From the NCBI RefSeq assembly GCF_031755915.1, contig NC_083384.1, positions 29,526,501-29,590,500 of the forward strand: a stretch of DNA of 64,000 bases, written 5' to 3'. The number at the start of each line of letters is the position of its first letter. The first letter of the stretch is position 1. The notes under the pieces were generated by a model that was given only the letters and a program-made list of their open reading frames with translations, ran no database searches and was not told where the DNA came from. Source of the DNA: Ziziphus jujuba. Taxonomy: Eukaryota > Streptophyta > Magnoliopsida > Rosales > Rhamnaceae. This document shows positions 1-11,709 of the stretch, one piece after another. A program made the translations under genes and the position numbers.

Positions 1-822
1 TAAAAATATTACAATAAATGATCAATTATAATTCATCAAAAAAATAAATAATCAATTATAGATAATTTAAAATCTATTTTAAGTTAAAATTTTTATATTT
101 CTGAAATAAACTAATAATTATATTCTATTTAATAAATACATGTATATATTATATTCTATGTGTATATTATATATATGCCACTCCTATGCCAGAAGCCGGC
201 CCTCAACACATTCCCTCTCTATTTTCTTCTTCCCATATCAAACCCACACACACAGACCACGAGTTTTCATGGAAATCACAGGAAGAATACAGAAAACTCT
301 CTCTCTCTCTCTCTCTCTCGTGTTTTCTCTCCATTCCTTTTTCACTAAAAAAGGTGAGCCGTATATCTTACGAGAAATCCCTTTTCACATTTAGCTCAAT
401 AACTAAAGCCGTTGTCACATGTCCTTTTATTATTGGGATAGTAAACTTCTTGAACAAAACTAAAACACAACATATATATGTGTATGTGTGTGTGTGTGTA
501 TATATAACACCCCTCTAAATAATGAACCACATAATATGTACATGACAAATCCTCAAAATATATTTCGTGACAAATAATTTAATTTCCCTATGTGTTTAAC
601 ATTTTGAACAAAAGACAACATCTGTTTTTGGAGATTACCTTCCAATTTTTAAACTTACTAGTTTATATATTAATACCACCAAAATTCTACAAAATGCTAA
701 AACAGAGTATATTAACTCCTGTAAATTAATTTGTCCCCAAAAAAAAAAAAGGTGTAAATGCGATTTACATATTTTTAAATATCTTGAAATGTCGTTTATA
801 ATAGTCTTCTTCCTCAAGAGAA
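1..822. other. AT-rich region downstream of TNL-A, microsatellites
   Basis: No convincing gene is seen. There is a CT run near 298-320 and a TG/TA run near 475-505. The stretch from about 600 to 760 resembles 33610-33760, downstream of TNL-C, and 62990-63160. Both resemblances include a conserved AAGGTAA-type splice-donor-like string when read on the minus strand. I therefore read 600-822 as TNL-A 3' flanking or 3' UTR-intron sequence. The short ORFs at the left edge are low-complexity. Confidence 0.6.
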
Positions 823-1359
823 TCAACAAGCTTCACTTCCACTTGATTCACAATATTCATTGAAGCGTCTCTTATTCTTTCTATCAGTTTTTTCATAAAA
901 CCTCTCTAAGCGTTGTCTGTATATAAACTGAACCCCAAACTTCTTAATCTCGCGAGACTCGTTTGGACCCAAATAGGCATGGAAAGAGACGTCAGCGCAA
1001 CAAGTATTTGGCCAATTTAGTTCATCCATTTTCTGTCGCAAAACCGATTTTTTTACATGTGCCACGAACACATGATCTGAACTCTCCCTATTCCTAACTT
1101 TGTCTGGCCAAAGATTTGGAAATGAATTCCAAAAAGAGATGGTTTGAGAATTGAATTTCCATTTGATTTTAAAATCTGTACCCAAGACAACTGTATTCTA
1201 ATGAAGAACAATGCAGAAAGCGAACGACAAGAAGTTGGGATCATTCCAATTTGGAGGAGGCATAATATTACTGATTGAAGTCCCACAAGTTTGATGGTCG
1301 AACCATTATGGAATTTCATCTCCTGGATAGCAAAAATAATCTTAACGACAACCACTGGC
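823..1359 (-). pseudogene. TNL-A C-terminal jelly-roll (C-JID) exon
   Basis: The minus-strand reading matches the post-LRR C-JID exons of TNL-B, C and D in this window. Recognisable pieces are SDHVFVAHVKKS, MDELNWPNTCCADVSFHAYL, IKKFGVQFIYRQ and a Lys/Arg-rich tail ending in EYCESSGSEAC. The acceptor AG lies at 1361-1360, at the same place as in TNL-C. The first part, near 1190-1355, is in a different frame from the rest, so at least one frameshift is present. C-JID domains in TNL proteins contribute to recognition of pathogen effectors. That role is family knowledge and is not shown here. Confidence 0.75.
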
Positions 1360-1378
1360 CTGTTTCATGAACGGGAAA

Positions 1379-2266
1379 TTAATCAACTTGCTCAAAAATT
1401 AAAAACCATCTCAGCAAAGGAAGAGAAATAGATATACATACAAAGAATCCATTCAGATGAGACAAAATATGAAATAGTGCCTGATCAGCAAGCATGTGGC
1501 GTGTGTTCTGATCTAGTTTTTCACAACCGTAAAATGTAAAGTAATCAGACCATGATGTGTAGCCACGTTCACACACACTTAAAAATCGAGATGGAATCTT
1601 TGACAAAGATCTTTAAAATTGAGATGGAATCTCTGGCAAAGATTTCAATCTATGATAATAATTCTCACACAAGGTGTTCAAAGATGGTGAAATGGGAGGC
1701 AATTCTTGAATTTTTGAACACTAGTAGAGCGACATCAGGCTAAGGTTCCTTAATTTACCTAGACTGTTGGGGAGAAACTCAAGGTCCTGGCATTCATCCA
1801 TACATAAAATTTTAAGGGATTCTAGATTTTCAATCGACTTTGGCAACTCTTTGATCCCACTCTCACTTAAATAAAGTTGTTTTAATCGTACCATAGGCTC
1901 TAGGATTTCTGGCAACGTTTTCAGTTTCTCACAACCTTTTAGATATAATGATTCAAGAGATTTCAAATGAAAATTGCTTGTTGGAAGACTTTTAAGTCTT
2001 TTGCAAAACCCCAAATCTAATTCAACAAGACCCGACAGATACCAAATTGATGGACGCACTGTTTCTATAGCAGTCTCACGTAAAAGTAAACATCTTAAAT
2101 TGGGTGCAAACTTTTGACAAATGTGAGCCTGAGATGGGTATGGCCATACATTGGTTATAAACTTTTGGATCCAACTTTCAAAAAATTCCTGTGTTCTCTT
2201 GAACATCCCTTCAACATATATGGGTTTGGAGCAGCCATTCAAATTTAGATAAGTAAGCTCATCAAG
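1379..2266 (-). pseudogene. TNL-A leucine-rich repeats, 3' part of split exon
   Basis: Several LRR units are readable between 1721 and 2266: LRCLLLRETAIE, LVELDLGFCKRLKSLP, LESLYLKGCEKLKTLPE, LKQLYLSESGIKELPKS and LKILCMDECQDLEFLPN. They match TNL-C repeats one by one. The ORF stops at 1721. The stretch 1379-1560 continues the family with FYGCEKLDQNT and the C-terminal end of the exon, but in another frame, and about 60 residues of LRR found in TNL-C are missing. The exon is cut at 2266/2267 by the CACTA element. It continues on the far side at 18251. Confidence 0.8.
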
Positions 2267-2269
2267 ATT

Positions 2270-2282
2270 TACTACTAGAATC
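2270..2282 (+). repeat. Left terminal inverted repeat of CACTA, degenerate
   Basis: The sequence TACTACTAGAATC starts directly after the ATT target copy. It pairs with CACTACGCGAAAA at the right end over the first six bases apart from the initial C to T change. Loss of the terminal C would be expected to hurt excision. Confidence 0.75.
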
Positions 2283-2309
2283 GAGCTGATACATGACGCA
2301 AGTACTGGA

Positions 2310-3030
2310 TCGCACTAAATAAATAGCGACGCATTCGATGGAGTTGCCAAATATCCTATCGCCAAATATATAAGACAACGGGCAGTGTATCATAACAGTC
2401 ACCTATTAACATTTTTAGCGACGCACATTTAATTTTTAGCGACGCATACAACGATGAACTTATAGCGACGCATAAAATAGAGACTCTTTAAAATATTGTC
2501 ACTAAAAATTTTTTAGCGACTTGTTCATAAACTGTCGTGAAATATTTGTGTCACTAAAAATAGATTTTGAATAGTGACTCGTGTAGTTTTAGCGACTCAT
2601 TTTTGTCGCCTACTTAGCTACTTATGATGTTTTAGCGACGAATTATGTGAGTCTCCTTTTTAGCAACCTATATATTTTTAGCGACTCTTTTTTAGTGTCT
2701 CTAAATTAGCGACGCATCCGTGTTTTAGTGACAAATTATAAGAGTTGCATATTTATGTGTTTTTAGAGACTCATTTTCTCATTTAGCGACATATTCAGCA
2801 ATTAACTTAAAGCGACTCATTGATTTAGCGACACTTTATGAAAAAGTTGTTAAAAATTTATTAGCGACGTTTTCTTTTAGGGTCGCTATATATTTATGTC
2901 GCGAAAATGGAAAAAAATCCTTTTAGCGACATTTTGTGTAGAGTCGCGAAATTTATGAGTCGCTAAATTTATCTTATTATATGTCATTATATATTTTAGG
3001 CGACTTTTTAGTATCTTAATGAGTCGCCAT
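2310..3030 (+). repeat. Left subterminal cluster of TAGCGAC motifs
   Basis: The heptamer TAGCGAC and close variants (AGCGACGCA, AGTCGC, AGCGACTC) recur roughly every 30-50 bases through this block, mostly in one orientation. This is the layout of the subterminal repeats bound by TNPA-like proteins in En/Spm elements. The binding role is family knowledge and the motif here is read directly. The opposite end of the transposon has the same motif in inverted orientation. Confidence 0.8.
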
Positions 3031-3555
3031 TTCTTTTATATTTTTTTAGATTTATATTTTTTAATTTTTAAAAATTTATTAAAATATAAAAGTAATTATA
3101 ATACAAAAAAATCCGAACTAGCTTCGTCCAAAATAATTAGAATATAAAAATTTAAAATAAATACTTGTTCATAACAAAACAATTATCAATATAATTAAAT
3201 ATCATCTCATTGACATATTTTTACATATGCATACTCATTGAGATGGAAGTTGATGTCCTCGTGTTGACGATATTACACCCTCATACTGCATATGGAAAAA
3301 TAAAAAAATTTATTAACACTTACGCAAAATAAATTAATAAAAACTTAATCATTAATAAATTAATTTGTAATTTGGTAAATGAGAATTTAATGAATGAGAA
3401 TTTAATGAATGAGAATTTAATGAATATTTACCTTCTTAAGATTTGGCGTGGCACATTTCTCCTAATTAAAGTGGAAAATACATAAGAAAAAAATAATTAA
3501 TGAATAAAAAAATATTACTTAAAACATAAGTTAATAAATATACGTATCAATTTAT
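3031..3555. other. AT-rich non-coding part of CACTA
   Basis: No gene is seen. It lies between the left subterminal motifs and the 3' end of the minus-strand transposase. There is a triplicated string GAATTTAATGAAT near 3380-3425. It probably holds the transposase 3' UTR and terminator. Confidence 0.5.
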
Positions 3556-4240
3556 TTAGAAGATATTGTTTATCCATATCCCCTCACAGTCATTACGAAC
3601 ATAGCCACTTTCACATTCATCCTCATGATCATTTTCATCAACACTAGGCAATTGTATGGCAAATGGATTGTGAGCCATTGTGGTATCGCCAAGAACATCT
3701 TCTTCAACCAATTCTTCTTCAACCAATTCTTCTTCAACAAAAGTACAATGTCGTGGTGGAGTTAAAACAACAGACCATCTCGAATCAAGTTGATCTTCAA
3801 CATAAAATATTTGTTGAACTTGTGAAGCCATGATGAATGGGTCAGATTTATATCCAATTTTACTAAAGTTAACACATGTAAACCCCATCTCATCAACTTT
3901 CACACCAGTGCTGTCAACCCAATCACACTTGAACACTGGAATTCGAAGCATAGTGTAATCAATGTCCCAAATCTCTCTTATGATCCCATAGTATGTCATC
4001 TCAGCTAAAATTGGGTTATTATCCTTAGCATTAGCAAAATGCTCACTTTTGGCAATAACTTTGACACTACTATTCTATGTGACCCTCTTATTATCTATAT
4101 TTATAGTGTTGAATCTAACCCCTCTAAGGGCATATCCTTCATGTTTCATTACCACCCATTGCGAACCGTGGGCTAACCATCTTAATGTTTCAAAAACTAT
4201 GTGATTAGGTTGACTTCGCTCTTGTGCAATCTAGTCAATT
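3556..4240 (-). pseudogene. TNP2 C-terminal DUF4216 region
   Basis: Readable pieces are MTYYGIIREIWDIDYTML, PVFKCDWVDSTGVKVDEMGF, SDPFIMASQVQQIFYVED and WSVVLTPPR, the typical DUF4216 end of CACTA transposases. A short acidic duplication, VEEELVEEELVEED, follows. Upstream pieces of the domain continue to about 4240 in broken frames. Confidence 0.8.
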
Positions 4241-4560
4241 GAGAAAAATATGAAAAATTAAAGCTAAAACAATGATATTATATATTGAATATTTAACTTT
4301 CCCATACCTTATCATGTAACCAGTACATAAATGTACGTTTGTGTTCATCTTGAAACAATTTTGCTTGTTTTCCTCGATTTTTTTTGCTTGACTTCAAGAC
4401 TTCAAAATGAATACTAAAACAAATAAAAGTTGTTGTAATTAATAAAAATATCCAACATATAAACTATTGATGCATATTAATATATTCAAAATATCAACTA
4501 AATTATACATGGTGATATATATATATATATATATATTAAAAATATCAACTAATTTATACA

Positions 4561-5460
4561 TTAACATGTATATACGCACCTGACATATGGTTCCACTTCT
4601 GGTGTATTCGAAAGTACGCATCTATGGACTTGCTCCCAAAGTTGTTGATCAATTAATTGATTTTTTCCACCTTTAATGGGGGCACCAACATCATCCTTAT
4701 CATTTAACTTTTGATATCTACCAATTGGGTTTCCAACTGCATCTAACCCTCTCTTAAATTCACTACAAAACTTAATCACTTCTTCACATATGTAACCCTC
4801 GGCAATACAACATTCTGGCTGATTTATATTTCGAACATAACTTTTGAATGCTTTCATTTACCTTTCAACCGGGTACATCCACATGAAATGTATTGGTCCA
4901 CACAATCTTACCTCTCAAACCAAATGTACAGTTAGATGAACCATTACATCAAAAAACGATGGTGGAAAGAATTTCTCTAGAAGGCACAAAGTTATAACAA
5001 GATCATTTTGAATATTTTCCAATTCAGCAACAATGATAGACTTCTTGAAAATTGCATTGAAGAAAAAACAAAGTCTTGCAATTGCATGTCTCACATGTTT
5101 AGGAAGGATTGCATGAATTGCAAGAGGCAAGAGTTGTTGCATCAATGTATGACAATCATGAGATTTCAATCCTACCATCTTTAAGTCCTCCACTGAAACA
5201 AGATTCCTAAAGTTTGAAGAATAACGATCTGGAACCTTTAAGTCCACTAAACACTTACAAAACAATTTCTTCTCATGCTTTGATAATGTATGGCAGGCCG
5301 ATGGTAGGAAAGTTTGATTTCCTTGAGGCTGAGGGGCTAAGTCGTTCCGCAAACCCATTTCTTGTAAATCTAATCGAGCATTAACTTCGTCCTTCATCTT
5401 ACCAGGAATATTAAGCAATGCACCATATATGCTCTCACAAACATTTTTCTCAATATGCAT
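4561..5460 (-). pseudogene. TNP2 DUF4218 region and following linker
   Basis: The block begins MHIEKNVCESIYGALLNIPG and contains MVGLKSHDCHTLMQQLLPLA and LEKFFPPSFFDVMVHLTVHL, all hallmarks of the DUF4218 segment. After a break near 4860-4915 the linker reads MKAFKSYVRN, PECCIAEGYICEEVIKFCSE. Part of the segment between VHLV and MKAF, normally about 40 residues, is only partly readable. Confidence 0.8.
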
Positions 5461-5708
5461 GACATCTAAATTATGTCACACATGGAGAAATTTCCAATAT
5501 TCCAATTAAAAAAAAATTGGACTTCCTCTTCCAACATTCTTTAGAATCAACAGTCATTTTCCTCTTGTTTGAGTTATCAAATCTCATTGCATTAAGCTTA
5601 TCTAAGATTTCTTCTCCAGTCAACGGTTTTGGAGGCACTCCAAATTGTTGAAATCCATTGAAAGCCTTCTTTTAACTTCTATAGTGATGATTTGGAGGAC
5701 GAAATCTT

Positions 5709-7027
5709 CTATGCCCGGTAAAACTCATTTTTTTTTCCATGCTTTAGCGTTGTAGCAAAAGTATTTTCATTGCAAATTGGACAAGCATAATATCCCTTCA
5801 CCGCATGACCGGACAAGTTACCATAACCTGGGAAATTATTTATTGTCCATAGCAACACTGCCTTCAAAGTAAATTTCTCTTGACCGTACGCATCGAAGAC
5901 CGTAACACCCTCATTCCACAACCACTGCAGGTCTTCAACTAACGGCTCCATGTATACATCAATTTGATTTCTGGGTTGCTTTGGTCCATAAATTAGAAGG
6001 CTTAACATCATAAATTTCCGCTTCATACACAACCAAGGAGGAAGATTATACACAATCGTCATCACAGGCCAACAACTATACCTACTACTTAACATATTAT
6101 GTGGATTAACTCCATCGGCCGCGATCTCAAGTCTCAAATTCCTATCTTCGGATGCAAAGTTTGGCCATAAACGATCAACCAACTTCCAAGATGGAGAATC
6201 CATAGGCATGCCATGTCAAATTCTTAGCCATTTCAACACTACGAAACATTCGTTTAAAACGCGGAATAATAGGAAAGTACCATAAAAATTTATTTGGAAT
6301 ATTGTTAGCAACTCCATTCTTATCAATTTTCCATCTAGCAGATCCACATTTAGGACATTCATTAAGGTCCACATATTCCTTCCCAAACAGAATACAACTT
6401 TTAGGACATGCATGAATCTTGATGTACTCCATTCCCAAAGCAAGTCTTCTTAACATTGTACATGGATGCTGGCAACACATTGTCATTTGGCAACATCTCG
6501 AATAACAATTGCAACAGTACATCAAAGCTCTTATCAGAATATCCATATCTTACCTTTAAGTTGTACAATTTAACCAAGGCCGACAACTTGGTAAATTTGG
6601 TACAACCTAGGTACAAAAGTTTCTCTGCATCCTCCAATAAGGTAGCAAATTCATTAGGATCATTATCAAAAGTTTCTAATGAAGCACGGGTCATGTCTAA
6701 GCTATTGAAAGCCACGTCTTCCTTACTACTGCTATCATTTTCATTATATTCTATATTAATATTCCCAAAATGAGAAGATGGTCCAATACCATCAGCACAT
6801 GACTCACCATGCCAAATCCATCGCCGATAGTTGACATCAAACCCATTCCAATATATATGGCCTTTAATATCCCTAATGGTATGGATTTTCATATTCCCAC
6901 ATTGCATGCAAGGACACCATATGGCATTACAATCATTGGCATTCTCCATGCTAAATTTCAAAAATTCACTCACCCCCTTAGCAAAATCGCTTGAGGTTCT
7001 ATCCTTTGTTATCCATGATTTATCCAT
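5709..7027 (-). pseudogene. TNP2 N-terminus and transposase_21 core
   Basis: The N-terminus has WCPCMQCGN and HIYWNGFDVNYRRWIWHGE (Transpos_assoc type). A core follows with CPKSCILFGKEYVDLNECPKCG, AADGVNPHNM, SCWPVMTIVYNLPPWLCMK, IYGPKQPRNQIDVYMEPLVE, TINNFPGYGNLSGHAVKG and YACPICNE. Frames change near 6400-6540 and near 6200, so the core is split into at least three pieces. I cannot tell from one copy which breaks are introns. Confidence 0.85.
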
Positions 7028-7439
7028 TTCCCTACCAATCTAAGCATAACAATATCAAACAATATCACAAAAAAAATTATCGACAAAAGCAAGATTAAGA
7101 AAACCCAGCGAACCTAACCTTTGGTTATAATGAATAAATAAATAAATAAAAAATAACCCAATCCACCACATGTCACCTTCAATCATAAAGCGAAAAGAAA
7201 CTCACCGAAACCATGGAGACGAAGAAAGAAGAAGCCAAGCTAACCACGAGGGCGACACAGAGAAATCCAACTTCCAAATAGCAACGCAAGCAAATGGAAA
7301 CTTAAACACAAAATATCCCACTCTTCAAGTCTCTTTTAAATTGCTTCCAATTCTAACACCTATTATGAAGTGTACTAACACATATTTTGTGAAAAGAAAT
7401 GGTATTCAAAATCCCACGTAAAATTTGAAAACGCACCAA
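7028..7439. promoter_or_regulatory. Probable 5' leader of the TNP2 gene
   Basis: This gap lies between the transposase start and the first palindromic repeats. It is A-rich on the plus strand, with a tetranucleotide AATA/AAAT run near 7135-7155. No motif is certain. I looked for an internal CACTAC terminal repeat here that would betray a second nested CACTA and saw none. Confidence 0.35.
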
Positions 7440-10400
7440 AAATTTTAAGAAAATGGATAAACAGGCGACGTATTGAGATAAATTGTGTCGCTAAAGGATA
7501 AACAATTTCATAGACACCCTTTTTTTTAATTCTTTAAAAACAAAAAAGTTTCTCCAAGTACTATTTATTTCCTTCTTAAACTTTTAGCAATAACTCTAAA
7601 ATTGTAATTTTTCATTTAAAAAACTAGATGAACTAGCGACTCATTGAAATAAACAGGTGACACATTTACATATAAAAGGGTCGCCTTATCCAATAGTAAT
7701 TAAAATTTATTTTTTAAGTTACTTTTTTTTAAATTACATCTAAAAATATTTCAACATAGCATTCCAATGAACATCAAGTCAATTAATCTAAAAATAGAAA
7801 ATAGTTTTATCAATGCTCTTTTCAATTATTCACATATATGTGTATACACAAACACAAAAACACATCTCGCGACATAATTTGAGATAGGATATAACAATTG
7901 TAAATTGATCTAAAGCAAGGACCCATAGTCCAATTGCTCAACGTAAGTATGTTCAACGAGTTGAACTTTCATGTTTTTGGCTATTAGTGATAGTTTATTT
8001 GAACTCAAATAAAATAATAGATTACATTTGTTTCTTCATTTCAAATAACAAGTGACGCATTAAATGATACATGGGTCTCCATATCATATAAGGCGACCCT
8101 TTCGAAGACAATAGGCGACGTATAATAATATTTACATGTCGCCTGTTAGCAAATATATATATATTTTTTTGGTTCTTTTTATTTTCAATCAATTTGATTT
8201 TCTTTTAACGTCAAATATCCAGTGAAAATATTTAAGCAACTTATTAACTGAACATAATTTTTTTTTTTTAAATCATGGTAACAGGCAACAGATAACAATA
8301 TTTGTGCGTCGTTTCTTAGCAAATATTTTTTTTTTTTGTTTTGGTGGGTGCTCTTTCTGTTTAATCAATCTGATTTTTTTTTCAATATCAAATCACCAAT
8401 GAAAATATTAAAAAAAAATAAATGAGGGTTTTTTTTTTTTTTTTGAAATCATGGTAACAAGCGACGCATAAATATTTTTATGCGTTGCTTGTTAGCAAAT
8501 AATTTGTTTTTTTGGAAGTGTGATCTTTCTGTTTAATCAATCTGATATTCTTTCAGCATCAAATCACCAATGAAAATATTTAAACAATATAAACTAGTGT
8601 TTTTTTTTTTTCATTATAAGTAATAGGCGACGTATAAAAATATTTCCACGTCGCCTCTTAGCAAATATAATTTTTTTTTTAACTCAATCTAATTTTCTTT
8701 ACAACATCAAATATCTTGTGGAAATATTTAAGTATTTATGTGTCACTTGTTAGTGAATAAATTTTTTCTTTTTTGTGTGTGATCTTTCTATTTAATCAAT
8801 CTAATTTTCGTTCAGCATCAAATCACCAATGAAAATATTTAAACAACATAAACTATTGTTTCTTTTTTGTTTTTTTAATTATCAGTACTAGGTGACGCAT
8901 AAAAATGTTTCCATGTCGCCTGTTTGCAAATATAATTTCTTTTTTTAATTTTTTTTAACTCAATTTAATTTTCTTTACAACATCAAATATCCTGTGAAAA
9001 TATTTAAGTAACTTATTAAATTCACATTTTTTTTTTAAATCATGGTAATAGGCGACAGATAAAAGTATTTATGTGTCGCTTGTTAGCAAATAATTTTTTG
9101 TTTTTGTGTGATCTTTCTATTTAATCAATCTAATTTTTGTTCAGCATCAAATTACCAGTGAAAATATTTAAACAATATAAACTAGTGTTTTTTTTTTTAA
9201 AATTATCAGTAATAGGCGACGCATAAGAATGTTTCCACTTCGCCTGTTTGCAAATATAATTTTTTTTTTAACTCAATTTGATTTTCTTTACAACATCAAA
9301 TATCCTGTGAAAATATTTAAGCAACTTATTAAATTCACATATTTTTTTAAAATCATGGTAACAGGCGACGCATAAAAGTATTTATGCGTCGCTTGTTAGA
9401 AAATTTTTTTTTTTTTTTTTTGGTGTGATCTTTCTGTTTAACCAATCTGATTTTCGTTCAACATCAGATCACCAGTGAAAATATTTAAACAACATAAACT
9501 AGTATTTTGTTTTTTAATTATCAATAATAGGCGACGCATAAGAATGTTTCCACGTCGCCTGTTTGTAAATATAATTTCTTTTTTTAATTTTTTTTAACTC
9601 AATTTGATTTTCTTTACAACATTAAATATCTTGTAAAAATATTGAAGCAACTTATTAAATTCACATTTTTTTTAAATCATGGTAACAGGCGACGCATAAA
9701 ACTACTTATGCGTCGCTTGTTAGCAAATAATTTTTTTTTTTTTTGTGTGTGTGTGATATTTTTGTTTAATCAATCTGATTTTATTTCAGTATCAAATCAC
9801 CAGTGAAAATATTTAAACAACATAAACTAGGATTTTTTTTGTTTTTTTAATTATCAATAATAGGCAACGCATAAAAATGTTTCCACGTCTCCTGTTAGCA
9901 AATATAATTTCTTTTTTTTTGTTTTTTTTTTTAACTCAATCTGATTTTCTTTACAGCATCAAATATCCTGTGGAAATATTTAAGAAACTTATTAAATTAA
10001 CATTTTTTTTTTCTAAATCATGGTAACAGGCGACGCATAAAACTACTTATGCGTCGCTTGTTAGCAAATAAATTTTTTTTTTTTTGTGTGTGATATTTCT
10101 GTTTAATCAATCTGATTTTTTTTCAGCATCAAATCACCAGTGAAACTATTTAAACAACATAAACTTGTGTTTTTTTTTTTTAATTATCAATAATAGGTGA
10201 CGCATAAAAATGTTTCTGCGTCATCTGTTAGCAAATATAATTTTATTTTTTTTTTGTTTTTTTTTACTCAATCTGATTTTATTTACAACATCAAATATCC
10301 TTTGAAAATATTTAAGCAACTTATTATATTAACTTTTTTTTTTTTAAATCATGGTTACAAGCGACGCATAAAATATTTATGCATTGTTTGTTAGCAAATA

Positions 10401-10640
10401 ATTTTTTTTTTTTTGGTGTGTGATCTTTCTATTTAATCAATCTGATTTTCTTTCAGCATCAAATCACCAGTGAAAATATTTAAACAACATAAATTAGTTT
10501 TTTTTATTTTTAATTTTTTTAACCAATCTGATTTTCTTTCAAGTATAATTATTTTTTATTTAAGCTTTCAAAACACTTCAAATTTATATGCTTTTTAATT
10601 TTGATAGGCAACGTAGTTTCTTCTTTATAAGTCGCCCATT
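7440..10640 (+). repeat. Left palindrome-cored tandem array inside CACTA
   Basis: From about 8040 the array is regular. Its units average about 165 bases, each centred on AGGCGACGCATAA...TTATGCGTCGCCT. Cores lie near 8461, 8628, 8891, 9051, 9215, 9364, 9530, 9688, 9863, 10028, 10196 and 10360. Two unit types alternate, giving a higher-order period near 330. One type is followed by GTTAGCAAATAA plus a GTGTGATCTTTCTGTTTAATC stretch. The other has AATATAATTTTTT and a TTTCTTTACAACATCAAATATC stretch. Looser copies lie at 7464-7690. It separates the two divergent transposon genes. Confidence 0.85.
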
Positions 10641-11709
10641 CTAATTTCTTCTTTTTTTTTCTTTTGTATTTCAATTTTTTCTTTTGTTTGGGTCTTTAAA
10701 TATTTTTATTTGCCCCTAAAATGTTTTTAATAACCATTTTTTATTCCCCAATATTCAGGAAATATTAAAAATAAAATGGCACGTTATTCAATGGGCTTTC
10801 TTTTCAACAATTAACCCCAAGTACGGATACTTGAGAGTTGGAAGCAATCTAGGAAGTATGAGAAGATTTTGAAGGATCACGCTCTCATTAGGCATTCGTG
10901 TTTCTTTCAAGGGTTTGAAGGATTTTGTGGGTTTCTATCCTAAATTTCAAAGTTCCTTCTTCCTTTGCTTCTTCTTCTTGCCAGTGGTTGGGTTGGAAGC
11001 ACTTCACCCTTTTGCCATGGCTGTCACCGCCGCCATGTTCGGTGGGTCGTGTACTTCGCCGTCGCAGTGGGTCACTGGGATTTTTGCCGTCTCGTCGCTA
11101 GGATTGGGTTGCTGGGTTTCTGCCGTGCCATCGCCGTCGCCTGCTGTGGTGGCTTGAAGTTCCTCTTGATTGCTGAATTTGTAAAGGTGTGCTGTTTTTC
11201 ATCCGTTTTGGGGTTCGGTAGTGTATGTGTTTGCTTAAAAAGATATTCTGTTTGCTGGTTTTTTTTATTTTTTTACATATTTGTTCATTATTGTAATTTT
11301 GGTGGGGTTTTATGTTGTCAAAATCATGACTTGTCATCGACAATGGGTTAGCTAAATTTTGTTTGGAAAAATAGCTATATTTATTGAGTGGGTTCGATTA
11401 TATGTAAAGCAAAATGATATGCTAATATTTGTATTATGTGTTTATATGTTTAAATTCAAGATAAAGCCTTTATAAATTGCGTGGGAAATGTCAACGGTAT
11501 CACAGATGGTGCTCTATTGCGGGTCTTAAAGTGACGTCGTTTGTATGGCTCAAAATCCATTAGTGATTTAGTCGCCTATTGTGTTTGAAAATGTTAATGA
11601 CTGTTAAAGAGGATAGATGTTAAGAGAAGATACTATTATTGCATCACTTGGTAAATAAATTACATGAATTTATCATTTATTATTGTTATTAATGGTTTAT
11701 TCATTATAC
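10641..11709 (+). promoter_or_regulatory. Promoter and 5' leader of the CACTA plus-strand gene
   Basis: Between the array and the first recognisable exon the composition becomes GC-richer (about 10980-11160). Short plus-strand ORFs occur there without any family resemblance. A donor-like string AAAGGTGTGCT at about 11183 and AT-rich sequence up to 11700 fit a non-coding first exon plus intron. The assignment is inference from position and composition. Confidence 0.35.

Larger units (their letters stand above)
3556..7027 (-). pseudogene. TNP2-type CACTA transposase, decayed
   Basis: The order on the minus strand is a Transpos_assoc-type N-terminus (6401-7027), transposase_21 core (5709-6540), DUF4218 (4915-5460), a linker (4561-4857) and DUF4216 (3556-4240). 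This is the standard order in plant En/Spm TNP2 proteins, which bind the terminal repeats and cut the element out. The start chosen is the ATG at 7027, giving MDKSWITK, as is usual for the family. The reading frame shifts between most blocks, some breaks being introns and others real lesions. The gene is transcribed toward the left end and away from the Ulp1-bearing gene. Confidence 0.85.

Noticed and set aside
140..518. Three overlapping plus-strand ORFs at the left edge
   Set aside because: Encoded by CT and TG/TA microsatellites, no family resemblance, overlapping frames all open by composition.
7028..7600. Left end of a second CACTA nested in the first
   Set aside because: The inverted arrays suggested it, but I found no CACTAC terminal repeat or 3-bp duplication here.
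7440..10640. CRISPR array or satellite centromere repeat
   Set aside because: The genome is a plant nucleus, units are palindrome-cored, AT-rich and lie within a bounded CACTA element.
10915..11351. Plus-strand ORFs before the CACTA second gene
   Set aside because: Hydrophobic low-complexity readings in a GC-richer leader, no similarity seen, open in several frames; better explained as a 5' leader.
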